Shown here: piece by piece, positions 1-8,642 of the stretch | How the letters are laid out: every line of letters begins with the position of its first letter | How positions within the stretch are numbered: position 1 is the first letter of the stretch | Origin: RYN-230 sp963814645 | GTDB lineage: Bacteria; Actinomycetota; Actinomycetes; Streptosporangiales; Streptosporangiaceae | Assembly: GCA_963814645.1 (NCBI GenBank) | Contig: CAWFDX010000002.1 | Span: 423,666-487,665 of the forward strand | DNA length: 64,000 nt | Direction of reading: 5' to 3' | The notes under the pieces: model-generated | Databases searched by the model: none | What the model saw: only the letters and a program-made list of their open reading frames with translations | What the model was told of the DNA's origin: nothing | Translations under genes and position numbers: made by a program

Positions 1-814
1 CCTGGCCGCCGGTCGCGGTCCGCTCGACCAGCACGGTCTTCAGCCCTTCGGACGCGCCGTACACGGCCGCGCCGAGCCCGGCCGGGCCGCCGCCGATCAC
101 CACCAGGTCGTAGAAGTCTTCGGCCGGGGTGGTGCTCAGCCCGACCTTGCTAGCCAGCTCGGTGTCGCTCGGCGCGATCATCGTCTCGCCGTCCGGCGTG
201 ATGATCAGCGGCAGCGTCCGCCCGTCGGCCCCGGCCGCGGCGAGCAGCCGCTCGCCGTCCGGCTCGTCCGAGTTGAACCAGCGGTAGGCCACCTCGTTCC
301 GGGCCAGGAACTCGCGCACCTCGCTGCACCGGGCCGACCAGCGGTGCCCGACCATCTTGGTCACGTGCACCGCCTGGTGGTTGCTGGCCCGCCAGGCGTC
401 CAGCTGCTCGTCGATCACCGGGTAGAGCTTCTCCTCCGGCGGATCCCAGGGCTTGAGCAGGTAGTAGTCGAGATCGACGACGTTGATCGCCTCGATGGCC
501 GCGTTGGTGTCGGCGTAGGCGGTGAGCAGCACCCGGCGGGCGGCCGGGTAGAACCTCATCGCTTCCTCGAGGAACTCGACGCCGTTCATCTGCGGCATCC
601 GGTAGTCGGCCAGCAGGATTGCCACCTCATCGCCGCGCAGGCGCAGCTCCTTCAGTGCGTCCAGCGCCGCGGCGCCGGATTCGGCTCGGACGATACGGTA
701 CTGGCCTCCGTATCGCTGCCGCAGGTCACGGGCTACCGCCCGGGACACTCCGGGGTCGTCGTCAACGGTCAGAATTGCGGTCAGGGCGGGGGTGTCCTGC
801 GTCGGCGTGGTCAT
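1..814 (-). CDS. Fused response regulator/thioredoxin-disulfide reductase, 3' part outside window
   Basis: Reading leftward from ATG at 814, 271 codons are open to the window edge, so the C-terminal half of the reductase is missing from view. Residues 1-125 are a CheY-like receiver: acidic DDD near residue 18-20, phosphoacceptor Asp near residue 70 (LLADYRMP), switch Thr in LLTAYAD and the conserved Lys in LLKPWDPP. From about residue 240 comes a Rossmann FAD-binding motif, VVIGGGPAGLGAAVYGASEG, as in thioredoxin reductases. This two-domain architecture is a recognised actinobacterial family. By inference it is a flavin disulfide or peroxide-related reductase whose activity or partners are controlled by phosphorylation or by the receiver fold. 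No sensor kinase is visible on this side. The CxxC redox site would lie beyond base 1, so it cannot be confirmed here. Confidence 0.9.
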   Translation of the reverse strand, partial: MTTPTQDTPALTAILTVDDDPGVSRAVARDLRQRYGGQYRIVRAESGAAALDALKELRLRGDEVAILLADYRMPQMNGVEFLEEAMRFYPAARRVLLTAYADTNAAIEAINVVDLDYYLLKPWDPPEEKLYPVIDEQLDAWRASNHQAVHVTKMVGHRWSARCSEVREFLARNEVAYRWFNSDEPDGERLLAAAGADGRTLPLIITPDGETMIAPSDTELASKVGLSTTPAEDFYDLVVIGGGPAGLGAAVYGASEGLKTVLVERTATGGQ

Positions 815-891
815 CCGCGCACCCTGGACGGCTCAGTTTTGCGTGTTGGCCACCTCATACGCCCATCGTAAGAAACCGCGCAAGCCGGAGC

Positions 892-1434
892 TCAGCGGCC
901 TTGGACCGGGTCTTCGTGGTCGTCGATGTCGTCCCGGCCCCGGCGGGACAGTGGCAGCGCGAACCACAGCGCGGCGAACACGCAGAGCAGGCCGCCGCTA
1001 ATCACATCCGCGCGTAGTCCCGGGGCCACGAAACTGGTCACCAGCAGCACCGCTGAGCACACCGCCAGCCCCACCGTGATCAGCCCGGCGATGGCCAGCA
1101 CGTTGGTCACCCGGACCAGGCTCTCCTTCTCGTGCCGCCGGAACAGCAGCCGGTGATAGGCGACCGGCGCGACCAGCAGCGCGGTGGACAGGGCGGCCAG
1201 CACCACGGTGACGAGGTAGATGGCGCGCTCGGTGTGATCCAGCTTGGTGAACCGGTTGTCGAACGGGATCGTCAGCAGGAAGCCGAACATGACCTGGATG
1301 CCGATGCCGACCACGCGGAGTTCGTTGAGCAGCTCTATGACATTGCGGTCGGCCCGCTCGGCCATGGTCTCCCCGGGCCGGTCCGGTTCGGCCCGGGCCT
1401 CGTCGGCGGCTTCCCGGGAGCTGTCCGTGCTCAT
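892..1434 (-). CDS. DUF6328 family four-helix membrane protein
   Basis: The 180-residue product has an acidic, hydrophilic N-terminus (about 35 residues), then the conserved stretch NVIELLNELRVVGIGIQVMF followed by FLLTIPFDNRF, and about four hydrophobic helices. It ends in a charged tail. NELRVVxxGIQVxFxFLLTxPF is the hallmark of DUF6328, an actinobacterial membrane family of unknown function. The gene is on the same strand as the reductase gene downstream of it (77-bp gap), so co-transcription is possible, but no functional link is known. The start is ATG at 1434. Confidence 0.8.
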   Translation of the reverse strand: MSTDSSREAADEARAEPDRPGETMAERADRNVIELLNELRVVGIGIQVMFGFLLTIPFDNRFTKLDHTERAIYLVTVVLAALSTALLVAPVAYHRLLFRRHEKESLVRVTNVLAIAGLITVGLAVCSAVLLVTSFVAPGLRADVISGGLLCVFAALWFALPLSRRGRDDIDDHEDPVQGR

Positions 1435-1558
1435 CCTGCCCGGGGCCCTGCGCTAGCCATGTCCCCGAGTTACCCGCCGGCCGCACGGCAAAACGACCGC
1501 GCTGGCCGGCGGGCTGAGCGGCCCGGTGGCTGCTTGACGGGGGTTGCGGGGTGTGATC

Positions 1559-1745
1559 TTCTGTCTTGCGTTCCGCCGACGGCAGGGCAGGAAGCCGGTG
1601 CGAGTCCGGCGCGGTCCCGCCACTGTGACCGGGGAGCGAGTCCCGTGACGGCCACGACCGCGAGAGCGGTGGGAAGGCCGGGAGGAGCTTCGATCCGGGA
1701 GCCAGGAGACTGCGGCTGTCGGTCCAACGCCTGCGGGGCGTGGTT
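1559..1745 (+). promoter_or_regulatory. Cobalamin (AdoCbl) riboswitch
   Basis: The leader carries the signature blocks of the cobalamin riboswitch: the core GAAGCCGGTGCGAGTCCGG starting at 1591, followed by CGGTCCCGCCACTGTGACCGG and GAGC, then the B12 box GCCAGGAGACTGC at 1701-1713. The element ends just before the first cobD start codon. A corrinoid-bound aptamer is known to reduce expression of downstream genes. Here it should control cobD, bluB-cobT, cobU and cobS together, because those genes overlap. The outer boundaries are approximate. Bases 1435-1558 upstream contain nothing else I can identify. Confidence 0.93.
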
Positions 1746-1766
1746 ACCCCGGGGAGGGCTCAGCTG

Positions 1767-2723
1767 ATGATGGTGCCGTCGCGGCCAGGATCCGCGCGGG
1801 CGGCCGGGCTGCTGGCTGGCGGGCTGCTGGACGCCGTGCTGGGCGACCCACGGCGCGGGCACCCGGTGGCGATCTTCGGCGCCGCGGCTACCCGGGCCGA
1901 AAATCTGCTCTGGTCCGACAGCCGGGGCCGGGGCGCGGCCATGGTGGCCGCGTGCGTGGCCCCGGTAGCGCTGGCTGGCCTGGGCGCGCAGCGGGTGACC
2001 CGGGGGCGCCCGGCGCTCACCGTGGCCGCCACCGCGCTGGCCAGCTGGACGGTGCTGGGCGGGGCCAGCCTGGGCGGCTCGGCGCTGCCCCTCGGCCGCG
2101 CGCTGGCCGCCGGTGACCTGGCTGCGGCCCGGCGGATGCTGCCCGCCTTGTGCGGCCGCGACCCGGACCAGCTCGATGCGGCCGGCCTGGCCCGGGCGGT
2201 CGTGGAGTCGGTGGCCGAGAACACCTCCGACGCGGTGGTCGCCCCGCTGCTGTGGGGCGCGGTGGCCGGGCTGCCCGGCCTGCTCGGCTACCGCGCGGTG
2301 AACACCCTGGACGCGATGATCGGCCAGCGCAGCCCGCGCTACCAGCGGTTCGGCTGGGCGGCGGCCCGGCTGGACGACGCGGCCAACCTGATCCCGGCCC
2401 GGGTCACCGGCCTGCTCGCGGTCGCGCTGGCGCCTTCCGTCGGCGGCAGCTCCCGGCGCGCGCTGCGCACCCTGCTCCGCGACGGCCGGCGCCATCCCAG
2501 CCCGAACGCCGGCCAGTGCGAGGCGGCGTTCGCGGGCGCGCTGGGCGTCCAGCTGGGCGGCCGGAACAGCTATCAGGGCCGGGCCGAGCAGCGTGGCCTG
2601 CTGGGCGACGGCGTACCACCGGCCGCCGCCGACATCGACCGGGCCGTCCGGCTGTCCCGGCTGGTCAGCGCGGCCGCGCTGGGCCTGGCGGCCATCGTGG
2701 CCTGGAGGAGGACATACCGATGA
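1767..2723 (+). CDS. cobD: Adenosylcobinamide-phosphate synthase CobD/CbiB
   Basis: This integral membrane enzyme attaches the aminopropanol (phosphate) arm to adenosylcobyric acid, giving cobinamide (phosphate). The sequence shows the family N-terminal signature LLDAVLGDPRRGHPVAIFG, the motif SVAENTSDAVVAPLLW and the block AVNTLDAMIG. It has several hydrophobic helices and is 318 residues long, normal for the family. I chose ATG 1767 because GGGGAGGG lies 9-10 bases upstream; an in-frame GTG at 1740 would sit inside the riboswitch, and a second ATG follows at 1770. The stop overlaps the next start (ATGA), so translation is coupled with bluB-cobT. Confidence 0.93.
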   Translation: MMVPSRPGSARAAGLLAGGLLDAVLGDPRRGHPVAIFGAAATRAENLLWSDSRGRGAAMVAACVAPVALAGLGAQRVTRGRPALTVAATALASWTVLGGASLGGSALPLGRALAAGDLAAARRMLPALCGRDPDQLDAAGLARAVVESVAENTSDAVVAPLLWGAVAGLPGLLGYRAVNTLDAMIGQRSPRYQRFGWAAARLDDAANLIPARVTGLLAVALAPSVGGSSRRALRTLLRDGRRHPSPNAGQCEAAFAGALGVQLGGRNSYQGRAEQRGLLGDGVPPAAADIDRAVRLSRLVSAAALGLAAIVAWRRTYR

Positions 2724-4462
2724 GCGACGAGGCCAACTCGCTGCCGCAGGCGGACATTGATGCGCTGTACCGGGTCGTGGCCGAGCGCCGCGACGTGCGC
2801 AACGGATTCCGGCCGGATCCGGTGGACGACGCCACGCTGACCCGGGTGCTGGCCGCCGCGCACCAGGCGCCCAGCGTCGGGCTCAGCCAGCCCTGGGACT
2901 TCATCGTGCTGCGTGACCGGGAGATCCGGGCCCAGGTGCACGCGCTGGCCCGCCGCCAGCAGGACGTGTTCGCGGCCCAGCTGCCCGGCGCGCGGGCCCG
3001 GGCCTTCAGCCAGCTGAAGGTCGAGGCGATCCTGGACACCCCGGTCAACATCGTGGTCACCTGCGATGCCACCCGGGGCGGCCGCCACGTGCTGGGCCGG
3101 CACGCGCAGCCGCAGGTGGCCGCGTACTCGACGGCCTGCGCGGTGCAGAACCTGTGGCTCGCGGCCCGGGCCGAGGGGCTCGGCGTGGGCTGGGTCAGCT
3201 TCTTCGCCGAGCGCGAGCTGGCCGCGGTCCTCGGGCTGCCCGGGCACCTGGAGGTCGTCGCCTACCTGTGCGTGGGCCACGTCACCGAGTTCCCGCCCGC
3301 ACCGGAGCTGGTGCTCAGCGGCTGGGCCCAGCGCCGGCCGCTGGCCTGGGCGGTGCACGACGGGCAGTGGGGCCGCCGCGGGCTGCCCGGCCAGCGGCCG
3401 GCCCGGCTACTGGCCGACACGGTGGCCGCCATCCAGCCGCTGGACGCCGCGGCGGTCGCCCAGGCCCGGGAGCGGCAGGAGGCGCTGACCAAGCCGAGCG
3501 GCTCGCTGGGCCAGCTGGAAGCGGTGTCGGTGCAGCTGGCTGGCGTGGCCGGGGAGTGCCCGCCGCCGCTGCCGGAACCGGCCGTGGTGGCCGTGTTCGC
3601 CGCCGACCATGGGGTGCACGCCCAGGGCGTCACGCCCTGGCCACAGGAGGTCACCGCGCAGATGGTGGCCAACTTCCTGGCCTCCGGCGCGGTGGTCAAC
3701 GCGATCGCGGCCCAGGCCGGTGCCGAGGTGTGCGTGGTCAACGTGGGCGTCGCCGCCGACCTGCCGCCCGGTCCCGGGCTGCTGCCGCGGAAGATCCGGC
3801 CGGGCACCGCGGACATGACCACCGGGCCGGCGATGAGCCGGGCCGAGGCCGAGCAGGCCGTCGAGGTGGGCATCGAGACCGCCCGCGACCTGGTCGCGGC
3901 GGGCAACCGCTGCCTGCTGACCGGGGACATGGGCATCGCCAACACGACCGCGTCGGCCGCGCTGATCGCGGTGTTCACCGGGGCCGACCCGGAGCAGGTC
4001 ACCGGGCGGGGCACTGGGATCGACGACCAGACCTGGCAGCGCAAGGTCGGCGTGGTGCGCCGGGCGCTGGCCCGCCACGCCGCTGACCCGGCCGACCCGC
4101 TGGGCGTGCTGGCCGCGGTGGGCGGCCTGGAGCACGCCGCGCTGGCCGGCTTCATGCTCGGCGGCGCCGCACTGCGGGTGCCGGTGCTGCTGGACGGCGT
4201 CATCGCGTGCGCCGCCGCGCTGGCCGCCCGCGCGCTGGCCCCGGACGTCACGGGGTTCCTGATCGCCGGGCATCTGTCCAGCGAGCCCGGGGCCCGCCGG
4301 GCGCTGGACGCGCTCCGGCTGCGCCCGCTGCTCGACCTGGAGCTGCGGCTCGGCGAGGGGTCCGGGGCCGCGCTGGCGCTGCCGGTGGTCGGCGCGGCCG
4401 CCCGGGTGCTGCGCGACGTGGCCACGTTCGACAGCGCAGGCGTGTCCGGTGAAAAGGAATGA
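2720..4462 (+). CDS. BluB-CobT fusion: DMB synthase plus nicotinate-nucleotide:DMB phosphoribosyltransferase
   Basis: This 580-residue bifunctional protein makes and activates the lower ligand of B12. Residues about 15-215 are BluB, the FMN-cannibalising 5,6-dimethylbenzimidazole synthase: RRDVRNGF, APSVGLSQPWDF and QNLWLAARAEGLGVGWVSFF are all present. Residues about 225-580 are CobT, which transfers phosphoribose from nicotinate mononucleotide to DMB: LTKPSGSLGQLE, FAADHGVHAQGVTPWP, GDMGIANTTASAAL, GRGTGIDD and the C-terminal GEGSGAALALP region with the catalytic Glu. Each half is full length, so the fusion should channel DMB from one site to the next. It follows a strong GGAGGAGGA ribosome site, overlaps cobD by ATGA and overlaps cobU by four bases. 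Confidence 0.93.
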   Translation: MSDEANSLPQADIDALYRVVAERRDVRNGFRPDPVDDATLTRVLAAAHQAPSVGLSQPWDFIVLRDREIRAQVHALARRQQDVFAAQLPGARARAFSQLKVEAILDTPVNIVVTCDATRGGRHVLGRHAQPQVAAYSTACAVQNLWLAARAEGLGVGWVSFFAERELAAVLGLPGHLEVVAYLCVGHVTEFPPAPELVLSGWAQRRPLAWAVHDGQWGRRGLPGQRPARLLADTVAAIQPLDAAAVAQARERQEALTKPSGSLGQLEAVSVQLAGVAGECPPPLPEPAVVAVFAADHGVHAQGVTPWPQEVTAQMVANFLASGAVVNAIAAQAGAEVCVVNVGVAADLPPGPGLLPRKIRPGTADMTTGPAMSRAEAEQAVEVGIETARDLVAAGNRCLLTGDMGIANTTASAALIAVFTGADPEQVTGRGTGIDDQTWQRKVGVVRRALARHAADPADPLGVLAAVGGLEHAALAGFMLGGAALRVPVLLDGVIACAAALAARALAPDVTGFLIAGHLSSEPGARRALDALRLRPLLDLELRLGEGSGAALALPVVGAAARVLRDVATFDSAGVSGEKE

Positions 4463-5067
4463 TCCGCTGGGCCTGGGTTAACCGGGCCGGGGTTAGCTGG
4501 CCGCGGCGCGGCCAGCGGCACCGGGTGCTGGTGCTCGGCGGCGCCCGCTCCGGCAAGTCGGTGACCGCGGAGCGCATGCTGGCCGCCCGGGACCGGGTGG
4601 ACTACGTGGCCACCGGCGGCCGCCCGGACCCGGCCGACCCGGAGTGGGCCGGCCGGGTCCGCACACATCAGCAGCGCCGCCCGGCGCACTGGGTCACGCT
4701 GGAAACGCTGGACCTGGCCCAGGTGCTGGCCGGGCCGCAGCTGACCGCGCGGGACCGGGCCACCCCGGTGCTGGTGGACTGCCTGTCCACCTGGCTGGCC
4801 GGGGTCATGGACGAGTGCGGGCTGTGGGCCGGCCGCCCCGGCGCCGACGAGGACCTGGCCACCCGGGTGAACGGGCTGCTCGCCGCGTGGCGGGCCACCG
4901 CCCGGCCGGTGGTGGCGGTCAGCAACGAGGTCGGCTCGGGCGTGGTGCCGGGCACCGAGTCCGGCCGCCGTTACCGCGACGAGCTGGGCATGCTCAACAC
5001 CCGGATCGCGGCCGACTGCGAGCAGGTCTGGCTGTGCACCGCCGGGATCGCCCGGCGGCTGCGGTGA
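4459..5067 (+). CDS. cobU: Adenosylcobinamide kinase/guanylyltransferase CobU/CobP
   Basis: CobU phosphorylates adenosylcobinamide and then transfers GMP to form AdoCbi-GDP, the substrate of CobS. The P-loop VLVLGGARSGKS begins at about residue 23. It is followed by the family signatures YVATGGRPDPADPEW, RVRTHQQRRPAHWVTLE, LVDCLSTWL and VSNEVGSGVVP, with RRYRDELGMLN near the end. At 202 residues it is slightly longer than usual because of a 20-odd-residue N-terminal extension; the start at 4459 is favoured because it overlaps the bluB-cobT stop (ATGA). Confidence 0.93.
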   Translation: MIRWAWVNRAGVSWPRRGQRHRVLVLGGARSGKSVTAERMLAARDRVDYVATGGRPDPADPEWAGRVRTHQQRRPAHWVTLETLDLAQVLAGPQLTARDRATPVLVDCLSTWLAGVMDECGLWAGRPGADEDLATRVNGLLAAWRATARPVVAVSNEVGSGVVPGTESGRRYRDELGMLNTRIAADCEQVWLCTAGIARRLR

Positions 5068-5081
5068 CCCGGGAGACGGTG

Positions 5082-5864
5082 ATGACCCGGGCCCCGCGCA
5101 CCTCCTCGTGGCGGGCCGCGCTGAGCCTGTTCACGGTCATCCCGGTCCGCGCGCCGGCCGAGCTCGATGCGGACGCGACGGCCCGGGCCATGTTCTGGCT
5201 GCCCGCGGTGGGCCAGCTGCTCGGCCTGGTGGCGGCGGCCGGGCTGGCCATCGCGGCGGCTGGCCGCCCGTCCGTGCCGCGGCAGTTGCTCGGCGCGGCC
5301 GTCGCCGTGGCGCTGCTGGCCGCGCTGACCGGCGGCCTGCACCTGGACGGGCTGGCCGACACGGCGGACGGGCTGGGCAGCCGCCGCCCGGCGGCCGACG
5401 CGCTGGCCATCATGCGCCGCCCGGACATCGGCCCGCTCGGGGTGGTCACGCTGGTGCTGGTGCTGCTGATCCAGGTGACCGCGCTGGCCGCGGTGCCGCG
5501 CGGCTGGCCTGCGGTGGCCGCCCTGGTGCTGGCCGCGGTGACTGGCCGGGTCGCCGCCGTGCTGGCCACCGGGGTGCCCGCCGCGCGGCCGGGTGGGCTG
5601 GGCGCGCTGGTGGCGGGCCGGACCGAGCAGGCCGGGCGGGTAGCGACCGGACTCGTCCTGCTGGCCGCGGTGGTGCCGGCCGGGCTCGCCGTGGGCGGCG
5701 TGCCGGCCATGCTGCGCGGGCTGGCCGGGGCGCTGGCCGGGCTGCTGGCCGGCGGCCTGCTGGCCCGGACCGCCCGGCGGCGGCTGGGCGGGATGACCGG
5801 TGACGTGTTCGGCGCGATCATCGAGCTGAGCACGGCGGTCGTCCTGCTGGCCCTGGTCTTTTAA
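5082..5864 (+). CDS. cobS: Adenosylcobinamide-GDP ribazoletransferase CobS
   Basis: This membrane enzyme joins AdoCbi-GDP and alpha-ribazole (phosphate), the last assembly step of cobalamin. The family signature GGLHLDGLADTADGLGS is present about 80 residues in, followed by RRPDIGPLGV; the rest is Ala/Leu/Val-rich transmembrane segments. The N-terminal motif LSLFTVIPVRAP is also typical. ATG 5082 has GGGAG about seven bases upstream. An in-frame GTG at 5064 overlapping the cobU stop (GTGA) would add six residues and is the alternative start. It is the last gene of the riboswitch-controlled operon. Confidence 0.92.
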   Translation: MTRAPRTSSWRAALSLFTVIPVRAPAELDADATARAMFWLPAVGQLLGLVAAAGLAIAAAGRPSVPRQLLGAAVAVALLAALTGGLHLDGLADTADGLGSRRPAADALAIMRRPDIGPLGVVTLVLVLLIQVTALAAVPRGWPAVAALVLAAVTGRVAAVLATGVPAARPGGLGALVAGRTEQAGRVATGLVLLAAVVPAGLAVGGVPAMLRGLAGALAGLLAGGLLARTARRRLGGMTGDVFGAIIELSTAVVLLALVF

Positions 5865-6102
5865 TTATGATCCTGCACCTGAACGTATTTCGGTCTGGAC
5901 ATATATCGGGGGTGGCCCAGCTGGGCCTGTGCGGGCATAATGCGGGGCAATGGCGATTCCGGCAACCCGTCTCTCACCGGCTGCGGCGCGCAGCTCTTAC
6001 CCGCATCGCCCGGGTCCCGCCGCGGTATCACAGTTGCCGGCCGTCTTCTACAAATCCCTGGCCACTGTCCCGTTCCCGTTCCCGTTGAAAGGACGACGCC
6101 TT

Positions 6103-7203
6103 ATGTTCAAGCGCCTGGTAGCTATGGCTGGCAGCCTGGTCATGGCCCTCGCGGGCCTGACCGTGACCGTGAGCTTAGCGCAGGCCGCCACCTCGGCCGG
6201 GACGTGCCGTCACGTCACCGGGCCGTTTCATATGCACAAAGACGAGATCACTGCCTCCACCGGGCAGCGCTATATCCCCTATGGGATCGTGGTCACCGGG
6301 CTGGGGAATCCTAACTGGGCCGAGCATCAGCCCGGGGACGCCGCCGAGATAACCGCCTCGGCCAATTCGTGGTGCGCCAACACGGTCGAACTGGAGGTCT
6401 TTCAGTACGCCATGTTCAATGCGAACGGGAGCGTCAACTCGACCTTCCTCGGCCTGGTTGAGTCCGAAGTGAGCCAGGCGCTCGGACTGGGCCTGGTGGT
6501 GGCCATCACCGACCAGACCGAAGGCGGCCCACCGGACAGTGGAGGGCTACCGGAAGCGCAAACCAAGACGTTCTGGAATGTGCTGAACGGCATATACGGG
6601 CACAATACGGACGTAATCTTCGATCTGTACAACGAGCCCCGGCGGGTGGGCGCGGGCAACGAGACGTCAACCTGGAAGTACTGGCGGAACGGCGGTACGT
6701 ACCAGGGCACGAAATATATCGGGATGCAGACCCTGGCCAGTTACCTGCGCCGGATCGGGTCGCGCAACCTGTTCTGGATCGAGGGCCCGCATACCGGCGG
6801 TTCGCTGCAATACGTCAGGCAATACCAGGTGACCAAGGCCGGGCCGCTGGAGTACGGGGAAAATCATCCTGGCATGGTGAACTCGCCACACAACGCGGCG
6901 TACTGGAACACCCGGTTCGGCGACAGCGCCTCGGCGGTGCCGATAATCGAGACGGAGTGGACGAATTACGCGTCGACCCGATCCTGCTGGGTTAACGCGC
7001 CGAAGTCCGTACCGAGGTTCCTCGCGTATCTCGCGCAGCACCATATGGGCCTCATGGCCTGGACGCTGAGCCTGGGCGTGCTGGTGGAATCGGGCAACCT
7101 GGCCGACCCGACCAGGATCAAGAGTAATTGGGCTTGCAAGAATGGCCTCGACGAGGGCGCAGGTCATCAGTTCATGCAATTCTTCCGCCGGTACAATAGC
7201 TGA
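6103..7203 (+). CDS. Secreted glycoside hydrolase family 5 (cellulase-like)
   Basis: The 366-residue product starts with a signal peptide (MFKRLVAMAG then a hydrophobic core ending VSLAQAA). The GH5 acid/base glutamate is seen in FDLYNEPR and the nucleophile glutamate in IIETEWTNY, with a conserved His in WIEGPHTGG. Members hydrolyse beta-1,4-glucans or related polysaccharides outside the cell. GAAAGGA lies nine bases before ATG 6103. The 238-bp upstream leader (5865-6102) contains three CCCGTT repeats at about 6069-6087 and a possible minus-ten CATAAT near 5936, but no recognisable riboswitch. Codon choice is less GC-rich than the neighbours (TTA, ATA and AAT codons occur), which would fit acquisition by transfer. 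No carbohydrate-binding module is visible. Confidence 0.85.
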   Translation: MFKRLVAMAGSLVMALAGLTVTVSLAQAATSAGTCRHVTGPFHMHKDEITASTGQRYIPYGIVVTGLGNPNWAEHQPGDAAEITASANSWCANTVELEVFQYAMFNANGSVNSTFLGLVESEVSQALGLGLVVAITDQTEGGPPDSGGLPEAQTKTFWNVLNGIYGHNTDVIFDLYNEPRRVGAGNETSTWKYWRNGGTYQGTKYIGMQTLASYLRRIGSRNLFWIEGPHTGGSLQYVRQYQVTKAGPLEYGENHPGMVNSPHNAAYWNTRFGDSASAVPIIETEWTNYASTRSCWVNAPKSVPRFLAYLAQHHMGLMAWTLSLGVLVESGNLADPTRIKSNWACKNGLDEGAGHQFMQFFRRYNS

Positions 7204-7225
7204 CTGACGGTGCCGGGAGGAAAAC

Positions 7226-7792
7226 ATGAACGAGGCGCACCTGCGCATCTGCGCCAGCCCGGAATGGGCGGCCTACGTGGAGTCGGAACTGCTGCCGTGG
7301 GCGCTGCGGGAGGCCGACCTCGGCGACGAGGTGCTTGAAGTGGGGCCCGGGCCGGGGCTGACCACCGACGTGCTGCGCCGCCGGGTGCCCCGGCTCACCG
7401 CGGTGGGGATCGACGAGCGGCTGGCCAGCGCGCTGGCCGAGCGGATGTCGGGCAGCAACGTCGAGGTGGTGCACGGCGACGGCACCCGGCTGCCGTTCGA
7501 CCCGGGCCAGTTCAGCGCGGCCACCTTGTTCACCATGCTGCATCACGTCCCCTCGGCGGACCTGCAAGACAAACTGCTGGCCGAGGTGCGCCGGGTGGTC
7601 CGCCCGGGCGGGCTGGTGGTGGGCAGCGACTCGATGGCCACGCCAGCCCGCCGGGAACTGCACGAGGGGGACGACTACCTGCCCATCGATCCGGGCGGCC
7701 TGGCCGCCCGGCTGGCCGCCGCCGGGTTCACCGGCCCGGTCGTCGAGGTGCACGACGACCGGTTCCGCTTCCTGGCCACCGTGCCGGGCTAG
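7226..7792 (+). CDS. Class I SAM-dependent methyltransferase
   Basis: The 188-residue protein has the SAM-binding motif I EVLEVGPGPGLTTDVL, the acidic motif after it (TAVGIDER), the motif GDGTRLPFDPGQF and the post-motif VRRVVRPGGLVVGSDS, as in Methyltransf_11 proteins. Nothing in the sequence defines its substrate. A GGGAGGAAAAC ribosome site precedes ATG 7226. It starts 22 bp after the GH5 stop, so it may be read from the same transcript. Its last four bases overlap the 3' end of the convergent hemolysin-III-like gene. Confidence 0.85.
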   Translation: MNEAHLRICASPEWAAYVESELLPWALREADLGDEVLEVGPGPGLTTDVLRRRVPRLTAVGIDERLASALAERMSGSNVEVVHGDGTRLPFDPGQFSAATLFTMLHHVPSADLQDKLLAEVRRVVRPGGLVVGSDSMATPARRELHEGDDYLPIDPGGLAARLAAAGFTGPVVEVHDDRFRFLATVPG

Positions 7793-8511
7793 ACGATATA
7801 GAGCGCGATCGCGGCGTACTGGCAGGCGGCGGCGGCGCAGACGAACACGTGGAACACCTCGTGATAGCCGAACACCGACGGGAACGGGTCCGGCCACCGG
7901 AAGTGGTACGAGACGGCCCCGGTGAGGTAGAGCAGGCCGCCGCCCAGCATCAGCACGCCGGGCACCGCACCGGAGTGAATCCAGACCGCAGGTAGCGCCA
8001 GCGCGGCCACCCAGCCGAGCGCGATGAACGTGCCGCCGACCAGCCGCTCGGGGGCGTTCATCCAGGCCATGTGGATCACCGCCGCGATTCCGGTGAGCGT
8101 CCACAGCACGATCAGCCCGGCCACCCCGATGCCGCCGCCGGTGGCCACGACGAACGTGGGCGTGGCCGTCCCGGCGATCAGGAAGAAGATCATCGCATGG
8201 TCGAGCCGCTGCAGCCGCTGCCGCGAGGTGTCTGACCAGGTCCCGCAGTGGTACAGCGCGCTGACCCCGAATAGGGCGCTCACGCTGGCCGCGTACACCG
8301 CGATGCTGGCCACCCGGGCGTCACCGTGCGCCCGGGCCAGCAGCACGGTGCTGATGCCCAGCGAGGCGGTGAACCAGAGCAGGTGCAGCCAGCCGCGCAT
8401 GACCGGCTTGGTGTAGTGCACACCGCGCCGCGCGTCGTAGAACCAGCCCGCGGCCGGGGGGTCTCCGGGCGGCGGCGGTGGCACTGCTGGCGTGGGCTCG
8501 ATAACGGCCAC
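7789..8511 (-). CDS. Hemolysin III/PAQR family membrane protein
   Basis: The 240-residue product begins with a proline-rich cytosolic segment, then seven hydrophobic helices. The family zinc-site motifs are present: SALYHCGTWSD, the LDHAMIFFLIAG helix, and a C-terminal HEVFHVFV that supplies paired histidines. Bacterial PAQR/HlyIII proteins are integral membrane proteins of uncertain function, related to adiponectin receptors with ceramidase-like folds. The start is GTG at 8511, preceded by AGGAGGGGAG. It is monocistronic between converging genes. Confidence 0.88.
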   Translation of the reverse strand: MAVIEPTPAVPPPPPGDPPAAGWFYDARRGVHYTKPVMRGWLHLLWFTASLGISTVLLARAHGDARVASIAVYAASVSALFGVSALYHCGTWSDTSRQRLQRLDHAMIFFLIAGTATPTFVVATGGGIGVAGLIVLWTLTGIAAVIHMAWMNAPERLVGGTFIALGWVAALALPAVWIHSGAVPGVLMLGGGLLYLTGAVSYHFRWPDPFPSVFGYHEVFHVFVCAAAACQYAAIALYIV

Positions 8512-8642
8512 CGGCGGCTCCCCTCCTGGGCGGGCCGGGCTGGTTCTGCTGCGCCGGCGTCTGGTTATCCAGTGTGACCGAAAATCCGCGTTATTGCTGC
8601 CCCGATGAGCTGGATGTCCAGAAAACAGGAAAATAACGGAGG

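Noticed and set aside
5865..6102. Possible cyclic-di-AMP (ydaO) riboswitch before the secreted GH5
   Set aside because: The conserved ydaO blocks are absent; only a GC-rich leader with three CCCGTT repeats is seen.
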